A stretch of 64,000 nt of DNA from Stutzerimonas stutzeri. Lineage in GTDB: Bacteria; Pseudomonadota; Gammaproteobacteria; Pseudomonadales; Pseudomonadaceae. The notes under the pieces were generated by a model. The model saw only the letters and a program-made list of their open reading frames with translations, had not been told where the DNA came from and did no database searches. The DNA is taken from contig NC_015740.1 of assembly GCF_000219605.1 (NCBI RefSeq), forward strand, positions 868,001 through 932,000, given 5' to 3'. Made by a program: the position numbers and the translations under genes. Shown here one piece after another: positions 25,841 to 35,432 of the stretch (position 1 is the stretch's first letter; every line of letters begins with the position of its first letter).

Positions 25841-26626
25841 TCAGTCCGCCAGCTCGCACCGGTTGCGACCGCTGCGCTTGGCCCGCAGCAGGGCGAGATC
25901 GGCACGGTTGATGGTGTTCGAATAGGTTTCCTCGGGGCGCAGTTCGGCGATGCCCATGCTGGCGGTGACCCCGAGCAGATCCTCGTTCACCCGTACCCCC
26001 AGCGCCGCGATGCTGGCGCCCAGGCGGCGCATGACGGTCTGCGCCATCTGTGCGGTGCACTCGGGCATCAGGATCAGGAACTCCTCGCCGCCCCAACGGC
26101 CGCACAGGTCGTGCTCGCGGATCTCCGACTCCATCACCCGTACCACCTCGATCAGCACCCGGTCGCCGACATCGTGGCCGTAGTCATCGTTGATGATCTT
26201 GAAGCGGTCGATGTCGAGCATGACCAGCGCCAGCGGGCGTGCATAGCGTTTGGCCCGCTCGCTTTCCTCGCGCAGGCGTTCGGTGAGCAGGCGGCGGTTG
26301 GCGATGCCGGTCAGCGAGTCCAGCATCGAGGCTTCACGTAGCGAGGCGTTGAGATCCTGCATCATCGCCTGGTAGCGATCGGAGATGCGCGCAACCTTCT
26401 CCAGCTGGCGCAGCTGCTTGTCGAAGCGCGCCGCCAGGCTCAGTTCACGCTCGCGGGCAATGCTCTGGTAGCCGTCGGAGACGCGGGCGATTCGCTCGAT
26501 GCGCCCGAGCAGATCGTGGTGGGCGCTCCACAGCTGGCTCAGGGCTTCCTTGAGTGGATGCCCTTCGAACTGTGGATCGGCGAGAAGGCTGGCTACTTCT
26601 TGCTCTAACGGTGATGGCCCGCGCAT
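25841..26626 (-). CDS. siaD: Diguanylate cyclase SiaD
   Basis: A 261-residue cytoplasmic GGDEF protein: N-terminal alpha-helical/coiled-coil stalk (about 20-100) and catalytic domain with GGEEF at 179-183. The inhibitory site RxxD (R170-D173) lies five residues before it, so product inhibition by c-di-GMP is expected. In P. aeruginosa SiaD is switched on by binding unphosphorylated SiaC and drives aggregation and biofilm formation under detergent (SDS) stress. Last gene of siaABCD, 12 bases after siaC. Confidence 0.92.
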   Translation of the reverse strand: MRGPSPLEQEVASLLADPQFEGHPLKEALSQLWSAHHDLLGRIERIARVSDGYQSIARERELSLAARFDKQLRQLEKVARISDRYQAMMQDLNASLREASMLDSLTGIANRRLLTERLREESERAKRYARPLALVMLDIDRFKIINDDYGHDVGDRVLIEVVRVMESEIREHDLCGRWGGEEFLILMPECTAQMAQTVMRRLGASIAALGVRVNEDLLGVTASMGIAELRPEETYSNTINRADLALLRAKRSGRNRCELAD

Positions 26627-26638
26627 ATCGACCTTCTG

Positions 26639-27016
26639 TCAGTCGTGACTCAGGATGGAGAACGGAAAGGTGCAGTCCTCCTTGAACTCTTCGGCCAGCT
26701 CGACCACGCGCTCGTTGCGGACGTCGTAGTACCAGTTGACCGCCACCTGGCGGCCATCCTGGAACGCGGCCTCGAGCAGGTCGAAGATGTCCATCATCGC
26801 CTTGATGCTGCTGGTATTGAGGTACAGCAGGCGCAGTTCGAGGCTGAGCGGGTGGCTGGCCTGGCCCAGGAAGCGTTCGATCCACTCGTAGACCTGATGG
26901 AACAGTTCGTAGGAATTTTCCGGATAGGAATCGCCATGCATCGAGACGATGCCTTTTTCCCAGTCGGACTGGATAGCGGGAGTGGACTGGCTGCCGGGGA
27001 TGGAAAAGTCGTTCAT
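26639..27016 (-). CDS. siaC: SiaC, phospho-switch activator of SiaD (DUF1987)
   Basis: A 125-residue DUF1987 protein. The regulatory threonine known from P. aeruginosa, T68, is conserved at the same number (in YLNTSSIKAMMD). Unphosphorylated SiaC binds and activates the SiaD cyclase; SiaB phosphorylates it and SiaA dephosphorylates it. Located between siaB and siaD with 12-17 base gaps, as expected for stoichiometric partners. Confidence 0.93.
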   Translation of the reverse strand: MNDFSIPGSQSTPAIQSDWEKGIVSMHGDSYPENSYELFHQVYEWIERFLGQASHPLSLELRLLYLNTSSIKAMMDIFDLLEAAFQDGRQVAVNWYYDVRNERVVELAEEFKEDCTFPFSILSHD

Positions 27017-27033
27017 GGGGATGCTCTTGGGAT

Positions 27034-27576
27034 TCAGATGACGGCGCTCAGGCTGATGAAGGAAAGTTCGCCGGAGACCGGCTGCAGCGAAGCCTTGAGG
27101 GGTTCGCTGGACTTGCGGGCGATATCGATCAGGCCCAGCCCTGCGCCGGTGGCCACGTGTTCGTCGCGTGGCTTGCGCAGTTGCTCCTTGTACAGAGCCT
27201 TCAGTTCGGCTTTGTCTTTCTTCGCCAGTTCCGCGACAGCGTTGAGCAATACCTGACCGTCGGCGGTTTCGATGAGATTGCCTGCCGAGACGACATAGCG
27301 GCCCTGGTCATCACGGGAAACCACCACGGTGGCGCCGGCCTGCTGATCGGACCAGTTCTTCTCGCGGGTGTAGTGGCGGATGTTCTGCGTCATTTCGATG
27401 TACACGGCGAACACGTCCATCGCCGAAGATGGATGTGCCTGCTCTTCGGTCATGTAGTTGCGCAGCGCGTTGCCGATTTCTTCGATCAGGCTGCGTGAGA
27501 TGGGGCCGTTGAAGCACAGCATGATCTGTTGCTGGTTGTAGCATTCGCGCATCGCGAACATGTCAATGGGGGCCAT
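27034..27576 (-). CDS. siaB: SiaB, protein kinase of SiaC
   Basis: A 180-residue protein of the SiaB family (DUF6272), a GHKL-like kinase: N-box-like EMTQNIRHYT (about 62-71) and glycine-rich GAGLGLIDIARKS (about 145-157). It phosphorylates SiaC on T68, keeping the cyclase inactive. ATG 27576 is preferred (AGGGAG six bases upstream); a TTG two codons earlier is also in frame. It sits 15 bases after siaA. Confidence 0.9.
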   Translation of the reverse strand: MAPIDMFAMRECYNQQQIMLCFNGPISRSLIEEIGNALRNYMTEEQAHPSSAMDVFAVYIEMTQNIRHYTREKNWSDQQAGATVVVSRDDQGRYVVSAGNLIETADGQVLLNAVAELAKKDKAELKALYKEQLRKPRDEHVATGAGLGLIDIARKSSEPLKASLQPVSGELSFISLSAVI

Positions 27577-27591
27577 GGCCAACTCCCTGTC

Positions 27592-29583
27592 TCAATCGAA
27601 ACGGAAACATAACATCGTGATGTCGTCGCGCTGCGGAAATTCTCCCTGGTAGCGCGCCAGTGCGAGGCTGAAGGCTTCGCCCTGTTCAGCCAGTGGACGC
27701 CTTGCATGCTCACGGATCATGCTGGCGAAGCGGCTATTGCCGAAGCCGTAGCCCTGGTCGCCGCCGGCCTGGTCGAGGAATCCGTCGGTGGTCATGTAGA
27801 AGGTCCGACCTGACCGCAGGTCGATACTGGTGTTGTGGTACTCGCCGACGCGCTTGTCGCCGATCGCCCGGCGTGCCGCCTTGACCTCGTGAACGTCCTC
27901 GCCATCACAGTAGTACAGCGCGATCTTCGCGCCGGAATAATGCACCTTGCGCCGCTTGAGATCGACATAGGCCAGGCCGATGTCCATGTTGGTGGCCAGC
28001 GCGTGGGCATCATCCTCTTCCTTGAGCATGCTGCGCACGATGGCGTCGGTACGCGCCAGCGCCGCGGCCGGATCGGCCAGGCCGGTGCTGCCGAGTGCCT
28101 GATCGATCGCGGCATGGGCCAGCATGGTCATCAGGGCGCCGGGTACGCCATGGCCGGCGCAGTCGACCACGCCAAACAGACAGCCGTGGTCGTCGGCGCG
28201 ATAGACATAGAAGTCACCACCAACGACATCGCGCGGCCGCCACAGCACCGCATGGCGATCGCCCATGGCGCTGACCAGCTGCCGGTTCGGCAGGATCGAG
28301 CGCTGGATGAGGCTGGCGTAATCGATGGAGTCGTCGATCTTCTTGTGTGCCGCGGCCATGTCCCGGTTGGCCTGTTCCAGGTCGCGGGTGCGCTCGCGTA
28401 CGCGGTTCTCCAGCTCGCTGGTGTGGCTGCGCACCTTCTGTGCCATGGCGCCGAAGGCTGCACTGAGCTCGCCGATCTCATCCTGGCGATGCAGCGGCAG
28501 CGGCGCGTCGTACTGCCCGGCCGCCAGCGCCTGGGCGCTGCGGCGTAGCTGGCGCAGCGGCTTGAGCACGCGCTTCTCCACCAGCCAGGCGCCACCGCCG
28601 ATCAGCAGCAGGAACAGCACGAGGAACAGTCCGATGGCCGGCAGCAGCGGACGCACCTCGACCACCTGTGCGGTGCTCAGGTCGACGGCGCTGGCGACGA
28701 ACCACTGCAGTTCCGGAATCCAGCTCAGCGCCAGCAACCGCGGGGCGCCATCCAGCGTGACCCGAACGGTCGCCACGCTGCCCGGACTGTCGCGGCTTTC
28801 GGCCATGGCCTGGCGTACCGCAGACGCAGCGCTGAGGTCGTCGAGCAGGCCGAGGATGTTGGTGGACAGCGAGCGCCCCCGTGCCGTCTCGGCATTCAGG
28901 GTGACGAGGTTCTGGTTGGGGTGGACCAGGATGGAGCCGAAGGCGTCGAGCACCATCGACTCGACACCGACCTTGTTGGACTCGATGAAGTCGTCGAGGA
29001 AAGCCTGCAGGCCGATGCCAGAGCCGACCAGCCCGAGGCGCCGATCGCCATCTCGTACCTGCACGTTGAACCAGACCTTGAGTTCGCCGGTGACCACCGA
29101 ACGATCGACGTTGAGTGCGTAGGGTGCATTGGCCTGGAGCGTCTGGAAGAACCACTCGTCGCGCGGATTGTCCGGGCTCATTTCATAGCGCGGCGTCTCG
29201 CTGGGCGCCTGGTCGGGCCCGTTGGAATAGTAGCTGTTGCTGCGTGCCGACGCGGCAAAGTAGGCGTGATCGCCCAGCGCTTGCTGGTAACCGGCAGCTT
29301 CCTTGAAAAAGATCTCGCGCTTGGTCGGATTGCGCTCGTCGTTGAGCCAGGCGAGGGTCAACTGCGACGCGGCGAGGCGCTGGGCGAGTGCGAGCTCGCG
29401 AGACACCGGCGCGAACAGGCGTTCGCGGTTGAGTTGCACCACGTTGCGTGCATAGGCTTCGCCGAAGCGGTTCTGCACGCCGAGCAGCGCCTCGCGGCCG
29501 ATGAAGCCTGCGAACACGAAGGCCAGCAGGCAGGTAAGCAACAAGGCCAGCAGTGATTTGCCGCGCAATCCCAGGGCTGCCAT
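27592..29583 (-). CDS. siaA: SiaA, membrane PP2C-type phosphatase of SiaC
   Basis: A 663-residue inner-membrane protein. A first helix (about 10-30) and a second (about 305-330) enclose a large periplasmic sensor of the dCache type; then a HAMP domain (about 330-385), a coiled coil, and a C-terminal SpoIIE/PP2C phosphatase (VGGDFYVYRADD near 451, VDCAGHGVPGALMTMLAH near 472-489, TTDGFLDQAGG near 606-616) with the metal-binding aspartates. It dephosphorylates SiaC in response to an external signal. ATG 29583 gives a short cytoplasmic N-terminus before the first helix. First gene of siaABCD. Confidence 0.92.
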   Translation of the reverse strand: MAALGLRGKSLLALLLTCLLAFVFAGFIGREALLGVQNRFGEAYARNVVQLNRERLFAPVSRELALAQRLAASQLTLAWLNDERNPTKREIFFKEAAGYQQALGDHAYFAASARSNSYYSNGPDQAPSETPRYEMSPDNPRDEWFFQTLQANAPYALNVDRSVVTGELKVWFNVQVRDGDRRLGLVGSGIGLQAFLDDFIESNKVGVESMVLDAFGSILVHPNQNLVTLNAETARGRSLSTNILGLLDDLSAASAVRQAMAESRDSPGSVATVRVTLDGAPRLLALSWIPELQWFVASAVDLSTAQVVEVRPLLPAIGLFLVLFLLLIGGGAWLVEKRVLKPLRQLRRSAQALAAGQYDAPLPLHRQDEIGELSAAFGAMAQKVRSHTSELENRVRERTRDLEQANRDMAAAHKKIDDSIDYASLIQRSILPNRQLVSAMGDRHAVLWRPRDVVGGDFYVYRADDHGCLFGVVDCAGHGVPGALMTMLAHAAIDQALGSTGLADPAAALARTDAIVRSMLKEEDDAHALATNMDIGLAYVDLKRRKVHYSGAKIALYYCDGEDVHEVKAARRAIGDKRVGEYHNTSIDLRSGRTFYMTTDGFLDQAGGDQGYGFGNSRFASMIREHARRPLAEQGEAFSLALARYQGEFPQRDDITMLCFRFD

Positions 29584-29706
29584 GCGAAATTCCTTCCTGT
29601 CACGAAGTCGTGGCGCGGTAGACGATTGCCGGCCGTGGGTCAGAGTGGGCGGCAATTATCCGGCATAAGGCGTTTTGCTACTAGTCGATTGTCGTGTTTC
29701 TGACGC

Positions 29707-29734
29707 AGGAACGGAGCCGATTGGCTCCGTTCCT
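29707..29734. terminator. Perfect 12-bp hairpin after ettA
   Basis: AGGAACGGAGCC and GGCTCCGTTCCT are perfect inverted arms around a GATT loop, 15 bases past the ettA stop on the minus strand. There is no clear U-tract, so it may work as a terminator only weakly or stabilise the transcript 3' end. Confidence 0.5.
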
Positions 29735-29748
29735 GTGTGCATGCCGAC

Positions 29749-31416
29749 TTACTGCGCCAGTTTCTTGTACTTGACGCGGTGGGGCTGGGACGCGGCATCG
29801 CCGAGGCGCTTCTTGCGATCGGCCTCGTACTCGGTGTAGTTGCCCTCGAAGAACACCACGCTGCCATCGTCCTCGTAGGAGAGGATATGAGTGGCGACCC
29901 GATCGAGGAACCAGCGGTCGTGGGAGATCACGATGGCGGCGCCGGGGAAGTCCAGCAGTGCCTCTTCCAGCGAGCGCAGGGTTTCCACGTCGAGGTCGTT
30001 GGACGGTTCGTCGAGCAGCAGCACGTTGGCACCCTGCTTGAGGGTCAGCGCCAGGTGCAGGCGGCCACGCTCACCACCGGACAGATCCTTGACGAACTTC
30101 TGCTGGTCGCCGCCCTTGAAGTTGAAGCGGCCGACGTAGCCGCGCGACGGCACCTCGTAGTTGCCGATCTTGATCATGTCGAGTCCGTCGGACACCGCTT
30201 CCCACACGGTCTTGCTGCCGTCCAGGTCGTCGCGGCTCTGATCCACGCAGGCCAGCTGCACGGTATCGCCGATCTCGATGCTGCCCGAATCCGGGGTTTC
30301 CTTGCCCATGATCATCCGGAACAGGGTCGACTTACCGGCGCCGTTACCACCGATCACGCCGACGATGGCGCCCTTGGGCATGCTGAAGCTCAAGTCGTCG
30401 ATCAGCACGCGGTCGCCGTAGCCCTTGGTCACGTTCTTGAACTCGATGACCTTGTCGCCCAGGCGCGGGCCGGCCGGGATGTAGATTTCGTTGGTCTCGG
30501 CGCGCTTCTGGAATTCCTGCGACTGCATCTCCTCGAAGCGCTGCAGGCGGGCCTTGGACTTGGCCTGGCGGGCCTTGGCGCCCTTGCGCACCCACTCCAG
30601 CTCTTCCTTCATGGCTTTTTCGTGGGCCGACTGCTGCTTGGACTCCTGGGCCAGACGCTCGGACTTGGCTTCCAGCCAGCCGGAGTAGTTACCCTCGTGC
30701 GGGATGCCGGCGCCGCGGTCGAGCTCGAGAATCCAGCCGGCGACGTTGTCGAGGAAGTAGCGGTCGTGGGTGATGGCCACCACGGTGCCCGGGAAGTCAT
30801 GGAGGAACCGCTCCAGCCAGGCGACCGAGTCGGCGTCCAGGTGGTTGGTCGGTTCGTCCAGCAGCAGCATGTCGGGAGCCGACAGCAGCAGACGACACAG
30901 CGCCACACGACGCTTCTCTCCGCCGGAGAGGTGCTCGACCTTGGCGTCCCACGGCGGCAGGCGCAGGGCGTCGGCGGCGACTTCCAGCTGACGCTCCAGG
31001 TTGTGACCGTCGGACGCTTGCAGGATGGCCTCCAGCTTGGCCTGCTCGGCAGCCAGGGCATCGAAATCGGCGTCCGGCTCGGCGTAGGCGGCGTACACCT
31101 GATCCAGGCGCGCCTGGGCGTCCTTGATCTGGCTGACGGCTTCTTCCACCACATCGCGAACGGTCTTGCTCGGGTCGAGCTGTGGCTCCTGTGGCAGGTA
31201 GCCGACATTGATCCCCGGCATGGCGCGGGCTTCGCCGTCGAACTCGGTGTCGACGCCGGCCATGATGCGCAGCAGGGTGGACTTACCCGCGCCGTTCAGG
31301 CCGAGCACGCCGATCTTGGCGCCAGGGAAGAACGACAGGGAAATGTTCTTGAGGATCTCACGCTTCGGCGGAACGACCTTGCTCAGCCGGTGCATGGTGT
31401 AGACGTATTGAGCCAT
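29749..31416 (-). CDS. ettA: Energy-dependent translational throttle protein EttA (ABC-F)
   Basis: A 555-residue ABC-F protein with two nucleotide-binding domains: Walker A GLNGAGKST (about 39-47) and GGNGAGKST (about 356-364), signatures LSGGEKRR and LSGGERGR, Walker B LLLDEPTNHLD and LLLDEPSNDLD. The linker and arm between them (about 240-320) fit EttA, which binds the ribosomal E site and gates the first peptide bonds by energy status. Length equals E. coli EttA. ATG 31416 (MAQYVYTMHR) is the conserved family start; the upstream open frame is non-conserved. Confidence 0.94.
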   Translation of the reverse strand: MAQYVYTMHRLSKVVPPKREILKNISLSFFPGAKIGVLGLNGAGKSTLLRIMAGVDTEFDGEARAMPGINVGYLPQEPQLDPSKTVRDVVEEAVSQIKDAQARLDQVYAAYAEPDADFDALAAEQAKLEAILQASDGHNLERQLEVAADALRLPPWDAKVEHLSGGEKRRVALCRLLLSAPDMLLLDEPTNHLDADSVAWLERFLHDFPGTVVAITHDRYFLDNVAGWILELDRGAGIPHEGNYSGWLEAKSERLAQESKQQSAHEKAMKEELEWVRKGAKARQAKSKARLQRFEEMQSQEFQKRAETNEIYIPAGPRLGDKVIEFKNVTKGYGDRVLIDDLSFSMPKGAIVGVIGGNGAGKSTLFRMIMGKETPDSGSIEIGDTVQLACVDQSRDDLDGSKTVWEAVSDGLDMIKIGNYEVPSRGYVGRFNFKGGDQQKFVKDLSGGERGRLHLALTLKQGANVLLLDEPSNDLDVETLRSLEEALLDFPGAAIVISHDRWFLDRVATHILSYEDDGSVVFFEGNYTEYEADRKKRLGDAASQPHRVKYKKLAQ

Positions 31417-31670
31417 GGAAACAGATGCCCGTGACAGTGGTGATGGATGCCGCCCTGGAGCCCGCGAGGGCCAGGAAAAAGGGAGGCATGTAAAGGGCGC
31501 AAAGCTACCCGAATGCACCGGTCAGGGCAAACCGCCGCAGCGCCGCGGCTGCGGCTCCGGGGCGCCTGCTGCTCATCTTGTACATGACTATCGCTCATAC
31601 CCGCCGCCGGCCGGATGAGGTAGAATCCGCGCCTCTCTTTTATACCGCCAGCTGATCTCAGAGGACTGCC

Positions 31671-32924
31671 ATGTTCAGCCGTGATTTGACCCTCGCCCGT
31701 TTCGACGCCGATCTCTTCGCTGCCATGCAGCAGGAAGCCAAGCGTCAGGAAGACCACATCGAGCTGATCGCCTCGGAGAACTACACCAGCCCGGCGGTGA
31801 TGGAAGCCCAGGGTTCGGTGCTGACCAACAAGTACGCCGAAGGCTACCCGGGCAAGCGCTACTACGGCGGTTGCGAGTACGTCGACGTGGTCGAGCAGCT
31901 GGCCATCGATCGCGCCAAGCAGCTGTTCGGCGCCGACTACGCCAACGTCCAGCCGCACGCCGGCTCCCAGGCCAATGCCGCGGTCTACCTGGCCCTGCTC
32001 AGTGCGGGCGACACCATCCTCGGCATGAGCCTGGCCCACGGTGGTCACCTGACCCACGGTGCCAGCGTGTCCTCCTCCGGCAAGCTGTACAACGCCGTGC
32101 AGTACGGCATCAACGATCAAGGCCTGATCGACTACGACGAAGTCGAGCGCCTGGCCGTCGAGCACAAGCCGAAGATGATCGTCGCCGGTTTCTCGGCCTA
32201 TTCCCAGAAGCTGGACTTTGCCCGCTTCCGCGAGATCGCCGACAAGGTCGGTGCCTATCTCTTCGTCGACATGGCTCACGTGGCCGGTCTGGTCGCCGCC
32301 GGCGTCTACCCGAACCCGGTGCCCTTCGCCGACGTGGTCACCACCACTACCCACAAGACCCTGCGCGGCCCGCGCGGCGGCCTGATCCTGGCCAAGAAGA
32401 ACGAGGAGATCGAGAAGAAACTCAACTCCGCAGTCTTCCCGGGCGCCCAGGGCGGCCCGCTGGAGCACGTCATCGCGGCCAAGGCGGTGTGCTTCAAGGA
32501 AGCCCTGCAGCCCGAGTTCAAGGCTTACCAGCAGCAGGTAGTGAAAAACGCCCAGGCCATGGCCGAAGTATTCATCCAGCGCGGTTTCGACGTGGTTTCC
32601 GGCGGCACCCAGAACCACCTGTTCCTGCTCTCGCTGATCAAGCAGGACATCACTGGCAAGGACGCGGACGCCGCCCTGGGTCGCGCCCATATCACCGTGA
32701 ACAAGAACAGCGTGCCGAACGATCCGCGTTCGCCGTTCGTCACTTCCGGTCTGCGTATCGGTACGCCGGCCGTCACCACCCGCGGTTTCGGCGAGACCGA
32801 GTGCCGCGAGCTGGCCGGCTGGATCTGCGACATCCTCGATAACATGGGCGACGAGTCGGTGATCGACGCGGTCCGCGGCAAGGTCGAGGCGGTCTGCGCC
32901 AAGTTCCCGGTGTACGGAAACTAA
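31671..32924 (+). CDS. glyA: Serine hydroxymethyltransferase
   Basis: A 417-residue PLP enzyme converting serine and tetrahydrofolate to glycine and methylene-THF. The PLP lysine is in [15 protein letters not shown] (about 222-236); the N-terminal [12 protein letters not shown] (about 28-39) and [11 protein letters not shown] (about 93-103) are family landmarks. GAGGAC precedes the ATG. Divergent from ettA with a 254-base gap that holds no gene. A strong terminator follows at 32944. Confidence 0.96.
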   Translation: MFSRDLTLARFDADLFAAMQQEAKRQEDHIELIASENYTSPAVMEAQGSVLTNKYAEGYPGKRYYGGCEYVDVVEQLAIDRAKQLFGADYANVQPHAGSQANAAVYLALLSAGDTILGMSLAHGGHLTHGASVSSSGKLYNAVQYGINDQGLIDYDEVERLAVEHKPKMIVAGFSAYSQKLDFARFREIADKVGAYLFVDMAHVAGLVAAGVYPNPVPFADVVTTTTHKTLRGPRGGLILAKKNEEIEKKLNSAVFPGAQGGPLEHVIAAKAVCFKEALQPEFKAYQQQVVKNAQAMAEVFIQRGFDVVSGGTQNHLFLLSLIKQDITGKDADAALGRAHITVNKNSVPNDPRSPFVTSGLRIGTPAVTTRGFGETECRELAGWICDILDNMGDESVIDAVRGKVEAVCAKFPVYGN

Positions 32925-32943
32925 GCGCGTCCAGACGCAAACG

Positions 32944-32967
32944 GAAAGCCCGCGCAAGCGGGCTTTC
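32944..32967 (+). terminator. Intrinsic terminator after glyA
   Basis: GAAAGCCCGC-GCAA-GCGGGCTTTC, perfect ten-base arms with a tetraloop, 20 bases after the glyA stop, followed by T-rich TGCTTTCT. Confidence 0.8.
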
Positions 32968-33065
32968 TGCTTTCTGGCGCCAGCAACTGCTGATGGCTTG
33001 ATCCCGGTCGTCGCTGCGGGCTTGTGCCGCGCTAGACTCCGCTTACCGCTCATCGGAGTTCTGGC

Positions 33066-33527
33066 ATGTTCAAAAACGCCACTGGCGTGATCCTCCCGCC
33101 ACCGCTTATCTACCTGTTGTTCCTGGCTGCCGCCTGGTTGCTCGACGCGATGCTGCCCATCGCGCTGCCGCAGACGCTCTGGACGCGCTACATCGGTTGG
33201 GGATTGATCGATGCCGGCGTGCTGTTGATGCTGTGGGCCGGGTTGTTGATGCTCTGGCGCAAGACCACGGTCAATCCCTACGGCAAGCCCGCGCAATTGC
33301 TGGAGGAGGGGCCGTTCCGCTTTTCGCGCAATCCCATCTACCTGGCCGACAGCCTGATCTACGGCGGCATCGCCTTGCTCTGGGGCTCGCTGTGGCCATG
33401 GCTGCTGCTGCCCCTGGTGATCCTGACCATGCAGCGCGGGGTGATCGTGCACGAAGAGCGATTGCTGGGGCAGCTGTTCGGCGATGACTATCGGGCCTAC
33501 TGCACGCGCGTCCGCCGCTGGTTGTGA
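33066..33527 (+). CDS. Isoprenylcysteine methyltransferase-like membrane protein
   Basis: A 153-residue membrane protein with about four transmembrane helices. It has the signature of the ICMT/PEMT (phospholipid methyltransferase) family: GPFRFSRNPIYLAD (about 82-95) and the C-terminal HEERLLGQLFGDDYRAYC motif (about 128-145), which bind SAM at the membrane face. Bacterial members of this class have no agreed substrate. It is a single gene between glyA and the PilZ gene; GGAG lies upstream of the ATG. Confidence 0.85.
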   Translation: MFKNATGVILPPPLIYLLFLAAAWLLDAMLPIALPQTLWTRYIGWGLIDAGVLLMLWAGLLMLWRKTTVNPYGKPAQLLEEGPFRFSRNPIYLADSLIYGGIALLWGSLWPWLLLPLVILTMQRGVIVHEERLLGQLFGDDYRAYCTRVRRWL

Positions 33528-33583
33528 CGACGACTTCAGCTGGCGCTGTCCTATAGTGAACCCAGACCTAGCGGAGTAATGCC

Positions 33584-33952
33584 ATGAGTGATTCGTCCAG
33601 TGAGCGCCGGCGCTTTCAGCGCATCGAGTTCGACGCTGCCACCGAGCTGGTTCAGGGCGAGCGCCGCTGGCCGGTCGAACTGCATGACCTGTCGCTCAAA
33701 GGTCTGCTGGTCCGCCGTCCGGCGGGCTGGAGCGCCGACGCCGGGCAGCCGTTCGAGGCGCGGGTTCGGCTGTCCGACGATGCCGAGGTGCGCATGGAGG
33801 TGACGATGAGCCACGAGGAGGGCGAGCTGATCGGTTTCGCCTGCCAGCACATCGACCTCGACTCCATTGCCCACCTGCGCCGTCTGGTGGAGCTCAATCT
33901 CGGCGACGAAGCGCTGCTGGAGCGCGAGTTGGCCGCGCTCGGCGAGGCCTGA
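33584..33952 (+). CDS. PilZ domain protein (c-di-GMP receptor)
   Basis: A 122-residue single-domain PilZ protein with both c-di-GMP-binding motifs: RxxxR (R9-R13 within ERRRFQR) and DxSxxG (D35-L-S37-L-K-G40). It should bind c-di-GMP and act as a free adaptor. It ends three bases before the convergent radA stop. The siaD cyclase at 25.8 kb is the nearest c-di-GMP source in the window, but no direct link is shown. Confidence 0.9.
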   Translation: MSDSSSERRRFQRIEFDAATELVQGERRWPVELHDLSLKGLLVRRPAGWSADAGQPFEARVRLSDDAEVRMEVTMSHEEGELIGFACQHIDLDSIAHLRRLVELNLGDEALLERELAALGEA

Positions 33953-33955
33953 CGG

Positions 33956-35317
33956 CTATTCGAAGAGCGCGTCGAGCGCCTGTTCCAAACGCGTCACCGC
34001 GATGATCTGCAGGCCCGCCGGCGCCTCTTTCGGCGCGTTGCCCTTGGGCACGATGGCGCGCTTGAAGCCATGCTTGGCGGCCTCCTTCAGCCGCTCCTGA
34101 CCGCTCGGTACCGGGCGGATCTCTCCGGACAGTCCCACTTCGCCGAACACCAGGAGGTCGGTATCCAGCGGCCGGTTGCGCAGGCTGGAGATCACCGCAG
34201 CCATCAGCGCCAGATCCGCCGCGGTTTCCAGCACTTTCACGCCGCCCACCACGTTGATGAACACGTCCTGGTCATAGGTCGGGATGCTGCCATGGCGATG
34301 CAGCACGGCCAGCAGCATGGCCAGGCGGTTCTGGTCCAGGCCGAGGGTGACGCGGCGCGGGTTGGCCAGGTGGCTGGTGTCGACCAGCGCCTGCACTTCC
34401 ACCAGCATCGGCCGGGTGCCTTCCCAGGTCGCCATCACCACGCTGCCGGGCACCGCCTCCTGGGCGCGGGTGAGGAAGATTGCCGAGGGGTTGGTGACTT
34501 CCTTCAGACCCTTGTCGGTCATGCCGAACACGCCCAGCTCGTTGACCGCGCCGAAGCGGTTTTTCACCGCACGCAACAGGCGCAGGCGGCCATCGGACTC
34601 GCCCTCGAAATAGAGCACCGTGTCGACCATATGCTCGAGCACGCGCGGCCCGGCCAGGGCGCCTTCCTTGGTGACGTGGCCGACGAGGAAGATCGCCGTG
34701 CCGCTCTGCTTGGCGTAGCGCACCAGCAGCGCCGCGCTCTCGCGCACCTGGGCGACGCCACCCGGCGCGGATTGCAATTGCTCGGTGAAGATGGTCTGGA
34801 TCGAGTCGATCACCATCACCTTGGGCTTTTCCAGCCGCGCGGTGGCGATGATGGATTCGATGCAGGTCTCGGTCATCACCTTGAGTTTGTCCTGCGGCAG
34901 GTCCAGGCGCCGCGCGCGCATGGCCACCTGCTGCTGGGATTCCTCGCCGGTGACGTAGAGCGCCGGGAAACGCTGGGCGATGGCGCAGAGCGTCTGCAGC
35001 AGGATGGTGGACTTGCCGATGCCCGGATCGCCGCCGATCAGCACCACCGAGCCGTCCACCAGGCCGCCACCGAGCACGCGGTCCAGCTCGCCGGAGGCGG
35101 TGGAGAAGCGCGGCACTTCCTCGACGCTGACCTCGGCCAGGGTCTTGATATTGGCCTGGTCACCGGCCCAACCGGCGCGCCCGGACGGCGGCGCCGCGCC
35201 TTCGATGAGGGTTTCCACCAGGGTATTCCAGGCGCCGCAGTCGCCGCACTGGCCGGCCCACTTGGGAAAGGTCGAGCCGCACTCGGTGCAGCCGTACATG
35301 CGCTTGGCTTTGGCCAT
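33956..35317 (-). CDS. radA: DNA repair protein RadA/Sms
   Basis: A 453-residue recombination ATPase: N-terminal zinc finger (CTECG...CGDCG, about residues 10-30), RecA-like core with Walker A GGDPGIGKST (about 95-104), the RadA-specific KNRFG motif (near 257) and a C-terminal Lon-protease-like domain ending in VTRLEQALDALF. It processes branched recombination intermediates by promoting branch migration. ATG 35317 gives the conserved MAKAKRMYGC start; the longer open frame upstream has no homology. Convergent with the PilZ gene. Confidence 0.95.
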   Translation of the reverse strand: MAKAKRMYGCTECGSTFPKWAGQCGDCGAWNTLVETLIEGAAPPSGRAGWAGDQANIKTLAEVSVEEVPRFSTASGELDRVLGGGLVDGSVVLIGGDPGIGKSTILLQTLCAIAQRFPALYVTGEESQQQVAMRARRLDLPQDKLKVMTETCIESIIATARLEKPKVMVIDSIQTIFTEQLQSAPGGVAQVRESAALLVRYAKQSGTAIFLVGHVTKEGALAGPRVLEHMVDTVLYFEGESDGRLRLLRAVKNRFGAVNELGVFGMTDKGLKEVTNPSAIFLTRAQEAVPGSVVMATWEGTRPMLVEVQALVDTSHLANPRRVTLGLDQNRLAMLLAVLHRHGSIPTYDQDVFINVVGGVKVLETAADLALMAAVISSLRNRPLDTDLLVFGEVGLSGEIRPVPSGQERLKEAAKHGFKRAIVPKGNAPKEAPAGLQIIAVTRLEQALDALFE

Positions 35318-35432
35318 GGGAACTCCGGGTCGGGGAAATGGAGTCGCATGATAGCCGTTGACTTGATCGCCATCAGCCACAAGCGGCGCACGAGTCGTCA
35401 GACTTCGAACAAATGGGACGGGAGCGAGAACC

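Noticed and set aside
29737..31434. A 565-codon rightward frame over ettA
   Set aside because: Antisense shadow of an unmistakable ABC-F protein.
31383..33452. A 689-codon antisense frame over glyA and the methyltransferase gene
   Set aside because: It crosses two well-supported genes and a terminator, with no recognisable domain.
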